From a virus, in the IMG/VR virus record IMGVR_UViG_3300010354_005141, positions 1 through 64,000 of that record: DNA of 64,000 nucleotides. The stretch is one strand, 5' to 3'. Within the stretch, counting starts at the first letter, position 1, and each line of letters opens with the position of its first letter. The notes under the pieces were generated by a model that was not told where the DNA came from, did no database searches, and saw only the letters and a program-made list of their open reading frames with translations. The position numbers and the translations under genes are program-made. Shown piece by piece: positions 16,047 to 23,006 of this stretch.

Positions 16047-17231
16047 CTACAATCGGTTCTTGATCTGTAACTTCCCTTCTTGATCTTTGGTCATGTAGCT
16101 CTTTTTTTTTGAGTCGTCTTGTTCTGTTGGTGGTAAAGCTTCTACCTCCTTTGGTTGCTCTGCTGCTGTTTGGTCACCTCCTTGGTCAGCTGGCAGTGTT
16201 TGTTCGACGACGGTCTCTGTGTGCTTGTATGTATCTGTATTTGGTTCATCTGGTTTAGAATCTTGAATTTCTTCGGTCTTGGCCACTAGCGGTTTTGTAA
16301 ATTCCCAGTCTTTGGGATAAACAAATCCTTTTCTAAGATACGGATGTGTGTCAGGATGATGAGGCGCTGGCTCTTTCTTTTCGTCTGGGTATAAATCTTT
16401 TTCTTCTGCTAAAAATTTAAAACCGTCGTCGGGAACTTCTTGTTCTATTGGTGTTTCTTTTTGTTTTTTTCGTTGTTCAAAAATCCAACCAAATGTCATT
16501 TGTGCAGCTAATAACATAATAACTGCTAACGGGTCAAACACAGCTACAATAAGAATAATAACCCACGTGACTGCTTTTTCTAGTAAATTTTGATCCGGGT
16601 TATCGCCGTAAATTAACTTGGCAATGTATTTGATTGGGCCAACTTCTGCTTCGACTTTACGGATTTCGGCAGCAATAGGAGCTCGTTCGGATTGTAATTG
16701 AGCAATATTACTCTGTGAGTTTGTAATATCACGTTGTAATCTTGTTCTTTCTGTTTGTTGCTGCCTACGGATTTGAACTGCTCGTTCGGCACCTTGTTCA
16801 GTATTACCTCTGGAAAGTCTTTGGTCAACTTGTGCATCCAATTGGGCCAAAGATTTTCTAGCAGATTCAATATTTTCTCTTTCAGTTTTAATTTTTTCAT
16901 CATATACTGAAATCCTTGCTAGAACATCGCCGCTTACTAGGTTTTGATCTGTGTGTGCTTTACTTAAGAATCCAAAAATGCCCATGCTAGTTATAAACAT
17001 TAACACAAAGACCGCAGTGGTCATGTATGTTTTCATTAATAACGGAGCACGTTCCCAGTTAGCTTTTAACCAACTGGCACAGACTAACTTAGCAACTTCT
17101 AAACTGCCTCCCATAATATAAATGGGAATAACTGCCGCGGAGAAAATAGCCGCCAACCCCACTACTGAGTAGTAGATTGCAACGGCTGATATGATTAACC
17201 CTGTTAAGAGTAATAACCAAGCCAAAATCAT
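16047..17231 (-). CDS. Membrane protein with coiled coil and long Pro/Glu-rich tail
   Basis: 394 aa. Two hydrophobic segments near the N-terminus (about 3-45), another at about 68-90, then a charged coiled coil (about 105-200), a further hydrophobic stretch (about 222-250) and a disordered acidic/Pro/Gln tail (about 260-394). The layout is like a protein conserved in T4-like marine and freshwater phages. Its function is unknown. It could be an inner-membrane protein acting in entry, superinfection exclusion or lysis. Confidence 0.65.
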   Translation of the reverse strand: MILAWLLLLTGLIISAVAIYYSVVGLAAIFSAAVIPIYIMGGSLEVAKLVCASWLKANWERAPLLMKTYMTTAVFVLMFITSMGIFGFLSKAHTDQNLVSGDVLARISVYDEKIKTERENIESARKSLAQLDAQVDQRLSRGNTEQGAERAVQIRRQQQTERTRLQRDITNSQSNIAQLQSERAPIAAEIRKVEAEVGPIKYIAKLIYGDNPDQNLLEKAVTWVIILIVAVFDPLAVIMLLAAQMTFGWIFEQRKKQKETPIEQEVPDDGFKFLAEEKDLYPDEKKEPAPHHPDTHPYLRKGFVYPKDWEFTKPLVAKTEEIQDSKPDEPNTDTYKHTETVVEQTLPADQGGDQTAAEQPKEVEALPPTEQDDSKKKSYMTKDQEGKLQIKNRL

Positions 17232-17237
17232 AAGTGA

Positions 17238-17837
17238 TTAATCAAGTAGTGTTGATTCGTCGATTAATGTAACAGTAACATCATCATAAATGTCTGCTAA
17301 CGTATCTGGGGCCGCTACTGTAATTGTAGTCTGTGTATCTACAATATTAACTGGGTCATACACTCTCATTGAAGCTGTTGTAGCGTCTGCAATTCCATTT
17401 GCAACTGCAAAACGAAGTGCTTTGGCATTCGAGTCAATAGTCACTGCGCCGCCTGTTGTAGGTGTAAATGTAGTTGCTCCGCAGGCAGCAATTAACCCTG
17501 CATCTCTTTCGTACTTAACAGTAAAAGATAAACTTGTTGCTTGGGCATCTGCATTAGCTTCTGTTATAGTAATATCATGTATCTGGCAGTCTGCTAATCC
17601 TGTCAATCGATTGACAATATTACGGAAACGCATATTTCCTCTAGCACGAGCTTTTGCTTTGACTAAAGTAGTTGGCAAATTAGCAGTGCTAAAACTGTCC
17701 GAACTGTTTGGTGTTACACCGCCGTTATTATTTCCATCGGCAGTTGGCCACGTTGCTGTGCCGCCGCCCATTGTTACAACTACTCTGTACATTACAGGCT
17801 GTAATTGATTTAAATCTTGCTGAAATCCTGATGGCAT
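17238..17837 (-). CDS. Probable virion structural protein
   Basis: 199 aa, starting MPSGFQQDLNQLQPVMYRVVV, a start I associate with tail or virion proteins of T4-like aquatic phages. Mostly beta-strand, Thr/Ala/Asp-rich, with no enzymatic motif. The 5' leader has an SD (AGGAG) and a TAAATA motif. Confidence 0.6.
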   Translation of the reverse strand: MPSGFQQDLNQLQPVMYRVVVTMGGGTATWPTADGNNNGGVTPNSSDSFSTANLPTTLVKAKARARGNMRFRNIVNRLTGLADCQIHDITITEANADAQATSLSFTVKYERDAGLIAACGATTFTPTTGGAVTIDSNAKALRFAVANGIADATTASMRVYDPVNIVDTQTTITVAAPDTLADIYDDVTVTLIDESTLLD

Positions 17838-17868
17838 TTTATGCTCCTAAGTTATCTAATATTTAGTG

Positions 17869-18204
17869 TTATTTGAACACAATTAGAGCTAGCACAGCCG
17901 CTTGAACAAAGAAGCCTAAACCGATTGTAACAATATTAAGCAAATCTTTTTGAATTGTAGCTTTTAAGAAAAAGCAAAACAATCCAACCCAGCTAAACAA
18001 CACTAGATCGACCGGCGGCATCTTTTCTGTTAGTCCCGTAAGGACAGCAAACATTGTAGGGATAGTAGCTAAGTGTAGTAGAATTACTGCAATCCAGCCT
18101 ATTGTCTCTGCACTTAATCTAGGAGCATGAGTTTTTACACTCTCAATCCAAAGATTGATATCAAAAAATTGTTTGAATCCCGGTTTAGTTTCTTCTGTGC
18201 TCAT
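17869..18204 (-). CDS. Small membrane protein
   Basis: 111 aa from ATG 18204, preceded by a GGAG Shine-Dalgarno. Three membrane segments (about residues 35-57, 63-85, 88-108) after a soluble N-terminus. It lies 11 bases after the SleB-type lysin, so a holin-like role is possible but unproven. Confidence 0.6.
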   Translation of the reverse strand: MSTEETKPGFKQFFDINLWIESVKTHAPRLSAETIGWIAVILLHLATIPTMFAVLTGLTEKMPPVDLVLFSWVGLFCFFLKATIQKDLLNIVTIGLGFFVQAAVLALIVFK

Positions 18205-18215
18205 GTTAACTCCAA

Positions 18216-18746
18216 TCAATTATAAAAAATATGTCGGCCAATCTTGGCAACTGGTTTCTTGTTCCATTTAGGATTAACGTAATCCGCATGAAAATATAGT
18301 GCATCCTTTAGAGCAGGTAATCTAAAGTTCTCTAAAAGAACTTTTTTAGCAACTTCCATAGACTCTGTGTAGATAGGCCCATTCATAGGCTTTTTAACAC
18401 TGGCCTGTTGGCAGTACCAACTAAATTGGCAAAGTACTTTTTCATAGACAATGTTCTTTTGATAAACTACTTGACAAATATCACTAGGGAATTGTCCGCT
18501 TTCAGTTCTATTAATTGTTACTTGTGCCACAGCAACTTTGCCTTCAAAAGGCTCTCCGCCGGCTTCAAAGTAAATATTTCTAGCAAGACAATCTAATTGT
18601 CGTTGCCTCATTTGTGCTGTCACTGGACTAGCTTGTGTGCGAATTTCCTGCAACTTTTCAAACTTATAGTCTACAGCTTTGACAGCAACTGTCCACCCGG
18701 CAAATAGCACTAGGGCAAACAGAACAGCTTGGATTATGCGTATCAT
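18216..18746 (-). CDS. SleB-type cell wall hydrolase (Hydrolase_2)
   Basis: 176 aa from ATG 18746, chosen because AAAGGAGG sits just upstream. In-frame codons continue to 18839 but lack an SD. An N-terminal hydrophobic signal or anchor (MIRIIQAVLFALVLFAGW) is followed by the Hydrolase_2 core: CLARNIYFEAGGEPFEGKVA with the catalytic Glu, VAQVTINR, CQFSWYC and a DALYFHADYVNPKW end. It probably cleaves peptidoglycan at lysis or entry. The small membrane gene downstream may form a lysis pair with it. Confidence 0.88.
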   Translation of the reverse strand: MIRIIQAVLFALVLFAGWTVAVKAVDYKFEKLQEIRTQASPVTAQMRQRQLDCLARNIYFEAGGEPFEGKVAVAQVTINRTESGQFPSDICQVVYQKNIVYEKVLCQFSWYCQQASVKKPMNGPIYTESMEVAKKVLLENFRLPALKDALYFHADYVNPKWNKKPVAKIGRHIFYN

Positions 18747-18881
18747 TTTTAGTCCTCCTTTACGCTGGGGTGAGCTTGAAAGCTCAAGTTTTAACATTTT
18801 AGTATGTGTCATAGTCTCCATTTTTTTGAGTACAAACAAGTAGTTATCCTTATGATTAACAGGATAAAAACTATTTTTAAG

Positions 18882-19268
18882 TTATCTACGCATTTTTGCA
18901 ATATCTTGCGCTTCTTCGTCACTAAAAATAGGTACTGCATTGCTTTTATGCATGGTACCAATACCTTTGATTTTAGTGCCTGTATAAACTGGTCTCGGTT
19001 TGAGTACAGCTGGACTCATATCAGTTCCGCCATTAAGGCTAGGAATACGGGGGCCAGTATCTCTTATATAAGTCTTAGCAGATAGCATAACTGGAGCAGA
19101 AAGAGCCTGTATCCGTTTACGTTCCGATTGTTCAACATTATGCTTTTTGAGCAACCGTTCCCAAGATTCGGCTAATTCTCGAGATTTACGGGCTTCTTCT
19201 GCATTTCGAAATTTTTGCTTGCCTTTACGCTTGCCAGTAGTGCTTAGCCAAGGACCTTCAAGATGCAT
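18882..19268 (-). CDS. Conserved phage hypothetical protein
   Basis: 128 aa from ATG 19268. Highly basic N-terminal half (GKRKGKQKFRNAEEARKSRELAESWERLL) and a conserved-looking C-terminus (YTGTKIKGIGTMHKSNAVP, FSDEEAQDIAKMRR) that I associate with T4-like aquatic phages. Function unknown. The 135 bases between it and the lysin gene show no further gene. Confidence 0.6.
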   Translation of the reverse strand: MHLEGPWLSTTGKRKGKQKFRNAEEARKSRELAESWERLLKKHNVEQSERKRIQALSAPVMLSAKTYIRDTGPRIPSLNGGTDMSPAVLKPRPVYTGTKIKGIGTMHKSNAVPIFSDEEAQDIAKMRR

Positions 19269-19334
19269 ACTCAAAATAGTCTCCAAAAGTTAAAATAACA
19301 GTATAATTGTACTTTAACTTTTGAATTTTGTCAA

Positions 19335-19664
19335 TTAAAATTTGTCCAGCACAGCCCAGAGTAGAGGTTCTAAATCCCAACCTTGATATTTTTCTCCTAG
19401 TTCAAAAGGTTCATCTGGAGCTTTATACCAATCTTCTATTCCCAAAATTTCATATGCTTCTCTTTTTGAGATAGGTTCGTTACGCATATTGCTGACCCAA
19501 ACTACTGTCATCATCATACAGGCAAATACCTGTTGATCTAAATAGATGTCATTTATTTCACACCATTTTACAGTTTCATTAAGGTAATAATCTATATCTT
19601 CTATTCGATGTTCTAATTGGTTAATCCAATGTTGTGTATCTTCTCTAGACCAATATGCTGTCAT
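19335..19664 (-). CDS. Hypothetical protein coupled to iscA
   Basis: 109 aa, acidic and Trp-rich (6 Trp), helix-rich, with no cysteine pair. Its ATG overlaps the iscA stop (4 bases), so it is expressed with iscU-iscA. No J domain or ferredoxin signature is visible, so it is not HscB or Fdx. Function unknown. Confidence 0.55.
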   Translation of the reverse strand: MTAYWSREDTQHWINQLEHRIEDIDYYLNETVKWCEINDIYLDQQVFACMMMTVVWVSNMRNEPISKREAYEILGIEDWYKAPDEPFELGEKYQGWDLEPLLWAVLDKF

Positions 19665-19981
19665 ACTCTAAAACTTTCACCGCAGCCGCAACGATCTCGT
19701 TCATTTGGGTTTCGAAACTCAAAACCTTCGTTTAATCCATTTCGTACCCAGTCCATTTCAATGCCAGTTAAGTAGGCTATACTTTTTGCATCAACATAAA
19801 CATAAACACCGTTTGATTCAAAAATATGATCACCGTCATAAACGTTGTCTACAAACTCAAGAACATAAGCAAGTCCAGAACAACCTGTAGTTTTAACACC
19901 TATCCTGATACCTAACCCTTTGCCTCGTTTTTTTAATTGTAACTTAATTTTTTTAGAGGCCGCTTCAGTTAGCGTTATCAT
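19661..19981 (-). CDS. iscA: IscA-type iron-sulfur carrier (HesB family)
   Basis: 106 aa with the A-type carrier pattern: [10 protein letters not shown] start, [10 protein letters not shown] (Cys34), IDAKS-like [11 protein letters not shown], and the C-terminal CGCGESF (Cys98, Cys100). The three cysteines bind iron or a [2Fe-2S] cluster for transfer to client proteins. Overlaps iscU by 17 bases. Confidence 0.94.
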   Translation of the reverse strand: MITLTEAASKKIKLQLKKRGKGLGIRIGVKTTGCSGLAYVLEFVDNVYDGDHIFESNGVYVYVDAKSIAYLTGIEMDWVRNGLNEGFEFRNPNERDRCGCGESFRV

Positions 19982-20357
19982 GCTTCTTTCTATAATCTTC
20001 TATTGCGGCTTTAATAGCGTCCTCGGCTAATATGCTACAATGTATTTTGACCGGAGGAAGGGCAAGTTCTGTTGCAATCTCACTATTCTTAATGCTTCCT
20101 GCTTGGTCAAGTGTTTTACCTTTGACCCATTCTGTAACAAGAGAACTGCTTGCAATTGCCGAACCACATCCATACGTTTTAAATCTCGCATCTGTAATTA
20201 TGCCAGTAACATCATCTACTTTTATCTGTAACTTCATTACGTCGCCGCAAGCAGGTGCGCCAACCATACCAGTACCAACGTTAGTATCGGACTTGTCAAA
20301 ACTACCAACGTTACGGGGATTTTCATAATGATCAATCACCTTTGTTGAATAGGCCAT
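19965..20357 (-). CDS. iscU: IscU, iron-sulfur cluster scaffold
   Basis: 130 aa, near full length for IscU. Ligands Cys37, Asp39, Cys64 and Cys107 are present, and so is the LPPVK chaperone motif at 100-104, read by HscA-type Hsp70 in bacteria. No iscS desulfurase, fdx, hscA or hscB is visible, so sulfur must come from the host, and either host HscA or the phage DnaK would act in transfer. Clusters could supply host ferredoxin used by the bilin reductase, or other clients. The stop/start arrangement links it to two tiny basic ORFs upstream. Confidence 0.95.
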   Translation of the reverse strand: MAYSTKVIDHYENPRNVGSFDKSDTNVGTGMVGAPACGDVMKLQIKVDDVTGIITDARFKTYGCGSAIASSSLVTEWVKGKTLDQAGSIKNSEIATELALPPVKIHCSILAEDAIKAAIEDYRKKHDNAN

Positions 20358-20438
20358 TTACTTCTTTTTCCTCCTAGAGTCACGAGCCCTAGAAGCTGCC
20401 TTAACTTTTGCACCTCGTTTACGAACAAGGCGTCCCAT
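20358..20438 (-). CDS. Tiny arginine/lysine-rich peptide
   Basis: 26 aa, starting MGRLVRKRGAK and ending in lysines. About half of the residues are Arg or Lys. The ATG overlaps the stop of the upstream 35-aa ORF (TAATG) and its stop directly abuts the iscU start. Too short for homology. The position between coupled genes argues that it is translated. May bind nucleic acid. Confidence 0.5.
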   Translation of the reverse strand: MGRLVRKRGAKVKAASRARDSRRKKK

Positions 20439-20545
20439 TATTTTTTCTTCCTTGTACTAGCACGTTTAGCCATAGCATTTACTGTTTTTGGCTTAGGTGG
20501 TTTTTTACCTTTAAGAATTTGACTCACTCTTCTAGGACTAGGCAT
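20438..20545 (-). CDS. Small basic peptide
   Basis: 35 aa, starting MPSPRRVSQILKGKK and ending STRKKK. Lys, Arg and Pro rich. A clear SD (AAGGAAA) and a GATAAATATCC late-type motif precede it, so it probably leads the iscU-iscA operon. Likely a nucleic-acid-binding peptide (inference). Confidence 0.55.
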   Translation of the reverse strand: MPSPRRVSQILKGKKPPKPKTVNAMAKRASTRKKK

Positions 20546-20569
20546 GATAGTTTTCCTTGGTTATATGGA

Positions 20570-20579
20570 TATTTATCTA
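20570..20579 (-). promoter_or_regulatory. GATAAATATC late-type promoter motif
   Basis: Minus-strand GATAAATATCC about 25 bases before the 35-aa ORF start. The same decamer recurs before 27497. Confidence 0.4.
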
Positions 20580-20582
20580 AGA

Positions 20583-20777
20583 TTATTTTGATTCTTTACG
20601 AGCATTTTTAACTGCCGTAACATCGTTTCTAACGTCTTTGCAGAGTTTAGCAAGTTCTTGTAAGTGTTTACGAACTCTAGTTCCGGCGGCGCCAACTTCT
20701 TTATCGTAAAACTTTTCAAAGTCGCCTTCCATTGCCTCTACAATTGCTGTAAATTCTGAATATCTGTTTTGTGCCAT
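20583..20777 (-). CDS. Histone H1-like (Hc1-type) DNA-binding protein
   Basis: 64 aa. DFEKFYDKEVGAAGTRVRKHLQELAKLCKDVRNDV matches in style the Hc1/H1-like proteins of Bacteroidetes and chlamydiae, whose core reads FEKFYDK-x-AAGTRVRK. Small, basic at the C-terminus, with no other domain. Role may be genome compaction in the virion or nucleoid remodelling. Own SD (AAGGAG). Confidence 0.75.
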   Translation of the reverse strand: MAQNRYSEFTAIVEAMEGDFEKFYDKEVGAAGTRVRKHLQELAKLCKDVRNDVTAVKNARKESK

Positions 20778-20840
20778 AATAATTCTCCTTGTCTAATAAT
20801 TATGTAGACTTAGATAGTGTAGTTGTATTCGTGATATATG

Positions 20841-21143
20841 TCAAGAACCATTGGCGAAAACAGTTGGGGATCCATTTGTTATAGAACCCCCGTCGGTGCT
20901 GTCTCCTACACGAGCAATTGATTTATTATTCACATATACATTGCCAGAACCTACATTTATAACTGCTGCATGTGGAATACAGTTATTACCAGAGTTAATA
21001 GTATGAGATGATGTAGGATCACCTTTTCTTTCAACACCAATATTATTGGCAAAAACATTAGCAGACGGTCCAGTCACGGTCGTTGTTGTATCACAACCGT
21101 GACCTGTAGTTGTAGGATCGCCGTCTCTAGCTACTTTAGGCAT
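20841..21143 (-). CDS. PAAR-motif tail spike tip protein
   Basis: 100 aa. Gly/Asn/Thr-rich with repeated short beta turns: VARDGDPTTTGHGCD, VFANNIGVERKGDPTSSH, VYVNNKSIARVGDST, VFANGS, the pattern of PAAR proteins that cap VgrG/gp5-type spikes and bind a metal through His and Cys. Present in contractile-tail phages. Shares one base with the next gene upstream. Confidence 0.85.
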   Translation of the reverse strand: MPKVARDGDPTTTGHGCDTTTTVTGPSANVFANNIGVERKGDPTSSHTINSGNNCIPHAAVINVGSGNVYVNNKSIARVGDSTDGGSITNGSPTVFANGS

Positions 21144-21433
21144 TATACTAGTTTGATTCCTGTTGTTTGTTCAACAAACTGATCGGCAAATTGTTTATCA
21201 GTAGCTTCAGCAACAGTTACAGTTCCTTTGGCAATTTTAATATCTTTGTCAGGATGTACTGTAAACAGATAAGGCATAAGACCAGGACCTTTTGGACCCA
21301 TTCCTATGACCATAGGACGACTTAATTTATAATAAACAGGACCGTCTTCTACTAGTTTTGCAACAATTTCTTCACCGCTTGTAAGTTTTAGTGTAATAAC
21401 TTCGCCTTCTGTTACGCCTTTATCAATTAACAT
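21143..21433 (-). CDS. Conserved phage hypothetical protein, Sm-like beta barrel
   Basis: 96 aa. EGEVITLKLTSGEEIVAKLVEDGP-YKLSRPMVIGM resembles a small Sm/SH3-like barrel, common beside PAAR genes in T4-like phages. No catalytic motif. Function unknown. Confidence 0.6.
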   Translation of the reverse strand: MLIDKGVTEGEVITLKLTSGEEIVAKLVEDGPVYYKLSRPMVIGMGPKGPGLMPYLFTVHPDKDIKIAKGTVTVAEATDKQFADQFVEQTTGIKLV

Positions 21434-21442
21434 ATTATTCCT

Positions 21443-21694
21443 TTAAAATGTACTTTGTGGTTCCATTGATTCCATGATATACTTTTGCAATTCTGTATAA
21501 CCGCCGATCAATTTACCATCAATAAAAATTTGAGGTACTGTTCGAGCGGTTGGTACAGCTTCTAATAATTCTTCTTTAGTATATCCGTCGCCAATTTTAC
21601 GTTCTTCGAACTCAATCCCTTTAGATTTTAATAATGCTTTTGCTAGATCGCAATAAGGGCAATGATATTTACTCCATATAACAGCTTTGTTCAT
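21443..21694 (-). CDS. Glutaredoxin
   Basis: 83 aa from ATG 21694 with SD AGGAAA. Active site CPYC (Cys12, Cys15), TVPQIFIDGKLIGGYTEL with the cis-Pro loop and GG. Reduces the C-terminal cysteines of the adjacent ribonucleotide reductase, the role of T4 NrdC. Just downstream of nrdB. Confidence 0.93.
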   Translation of the reverse strand: MNKAVIWSKYHCPYCDLAKALLKSKGIEFEERKIGDGYTKEELLEAVPTARTVPQIFIDGKLIGGYTELQKYIMESMEPQSTF

Positions 21695-21705
21695 TATTTT
21701 TCCTT

Positions 21706-22806
21706 TCAAATTGCTGGTAATTTATCATAGTCAATGGCGTCACTCATAACACCAATAACATAGTTAGTTGATTCGTTTTCTTGTAGTGCAGTTTGTTTCT
21801 TACTAGTATCACTATGTTTGTTAAACCAAGGAATTGGTGTACTCTTTGGAGCAGGATTCCAATATTTGATATTGATGTCTTTTAATGCACCAACTGCTGT
21901 GTAATCAACAAAATCTTTTAGGATGTTAGCATTAAGGCCAATAACAGGGCCCTTCTTAAACAGATAATCGGCCCAAGCTTTTTCTTCAGCAATAACATCA
22001 CGATAAATTTGTAAAACTTCTTCTTGGCATTCGTGTGCTACTTTAGCGAAACGAGGATCTTCCTTGACAACTTGATTGATCATCCAAGCAGTCCAACCTT
22101 TATGTAGAAGCTCATCTTGTAAGATAAGGCTGATGATGTTGCCGTTACCAATAAAGATTTTGTTTTCTACCATTGCTAGGCTTGTAGCAAAGCTAACCAT
22201 AAAGCGGAATGCTTCTAAAGCATAGCTTGCATGTAGTGCTAGATAAATTGCCTTAATGTGATCTTCTTCTGCAACATATCCATCTAGTTCTTTGGCGCAA
22301 TTAATTTGATGTAACTTTTCATAATAGTTACCAACACTAGATGCCATATTTACAATTTCTTCAGTATCATGGATAGTGTTGAATACTTCTTTAGGCACGT
22401 TGTAGATGTTACGAATGATGTGACTATAACTGCGGCTATGAATATTAGTTTCAAAGAATGTCCAATTATAGACAAGACTTTCTAGTTCTGGAAGACTTAC
22501 TACTGGAGTAAAGATTTGACTTGGGCCACGTCCTTGAAGACTGTCCAAAGCAGTCTGACGTAACAGGTTACTAGTAAAGATATGCTTGACTGCATCCGAT
22601 GCATCCTTAAAATCATTTGCATCTTTGGCAAGACTAATTTCTTCTGGTACCCAAAAGAAACCACGTGCTGTTTTTTCGAAGTCTGCGATCTTATTGTATT
22701 TGACTTCTTCAAATCTCTGTATGGTTACTGGACCTGCTGGATCGAGGAACATCTTACGATTTGTGTAGTCTGTCTTTGTGTTTAAATTATACTGTTGCTT
22801 GCTCAT
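21706..22806 (-). CDS. nrdB: Ribonucleotide reductase class Ia, beta subunit
   Basis: 366 aa. Iron ligands are visible in ALDSLQGRG (Asp), FFETNIHSRSYSH (Glu, His and the radical Tyr), and later EEDH and DELLH helices (Glu, Glu/His). C-terminus ends LPAI, shorter than E. coli's. Provides the diiron-tyrosyl radical to NrdA. ATG overlaps the stop of a 67-aa ORF that lies between nrdA and nrdB. Confidence 0.97.
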   Translation of the reverse strand: MSKQQYNLNTKTDYTNRKMFLDPAGPVTIQRFEEVKYNKIADFEKTARGFFWVPEEISLAKDANDFKDASDAVKHIFTSNLLRQTALDSLQGRGPSQIFTPVVSLPELESLVYNWTFFETNIHSRSYSHIIRNIYNVPKEVFNTIHDTEEIVNMASSVGNYYEKLHQINCAKELDGYVAEEDHIKAIYLALHASYALEAFRFMVSFATSLAMVENKIFIGNGNIISLILQDELLHKGWTAWMINQVVKEDPRFAKVAHECQEEVLQIYRDVIAEEKAWADYLFKKGPVIGLNANILKDFVDYTAVGALKDINIKYWNPAPKSTPIPWFNKHSDTSKKQTALQENESTNYVIGVMSDAIDYDKLPAI

Positions 22807-23006
22807 TTTGTATTACCTGAATAATGGATTACTAATCCGCCTTCGTTGTCTATAAAAACTTCTTCAATATCGGACTGTTGAAGAGCATTGTATATCATTT
22901 CTTCTGCTTCATTATCTATCAAGATTTTTTCTTTAACTCCGTACGATTCTAATATTTGATAAATTCGCTTTCTTCTGTTTGTTTCAATGTGTACTATTTC
23001 GCTCAT
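22803..23006 (-). CDS. Small protein coupled between nrdA and nrdB
   Basis: 67 aa from ATG 23006, with ATGA overlaps at both ends. Mixed alpha/beta (YQILESYGVKEKILIDNEAEEMIYNALQQ). No family recognised. The strict coupling suggests a role linked to the reductase, for example regulation or assembly. Confidence 0.6.
   Translation of the reverse strand: MSEIVHIETNRRKRIYQILESYGVKEKILIDNEAEEMIYNALQQSDIEEVFIDNEGGLVIHYSGNTK

Noticed and set aside
19335-19664. HscB/J-domain partner for IscU
   Set aside because: No HPD motif or J-domain helices in the 109-aa protein.
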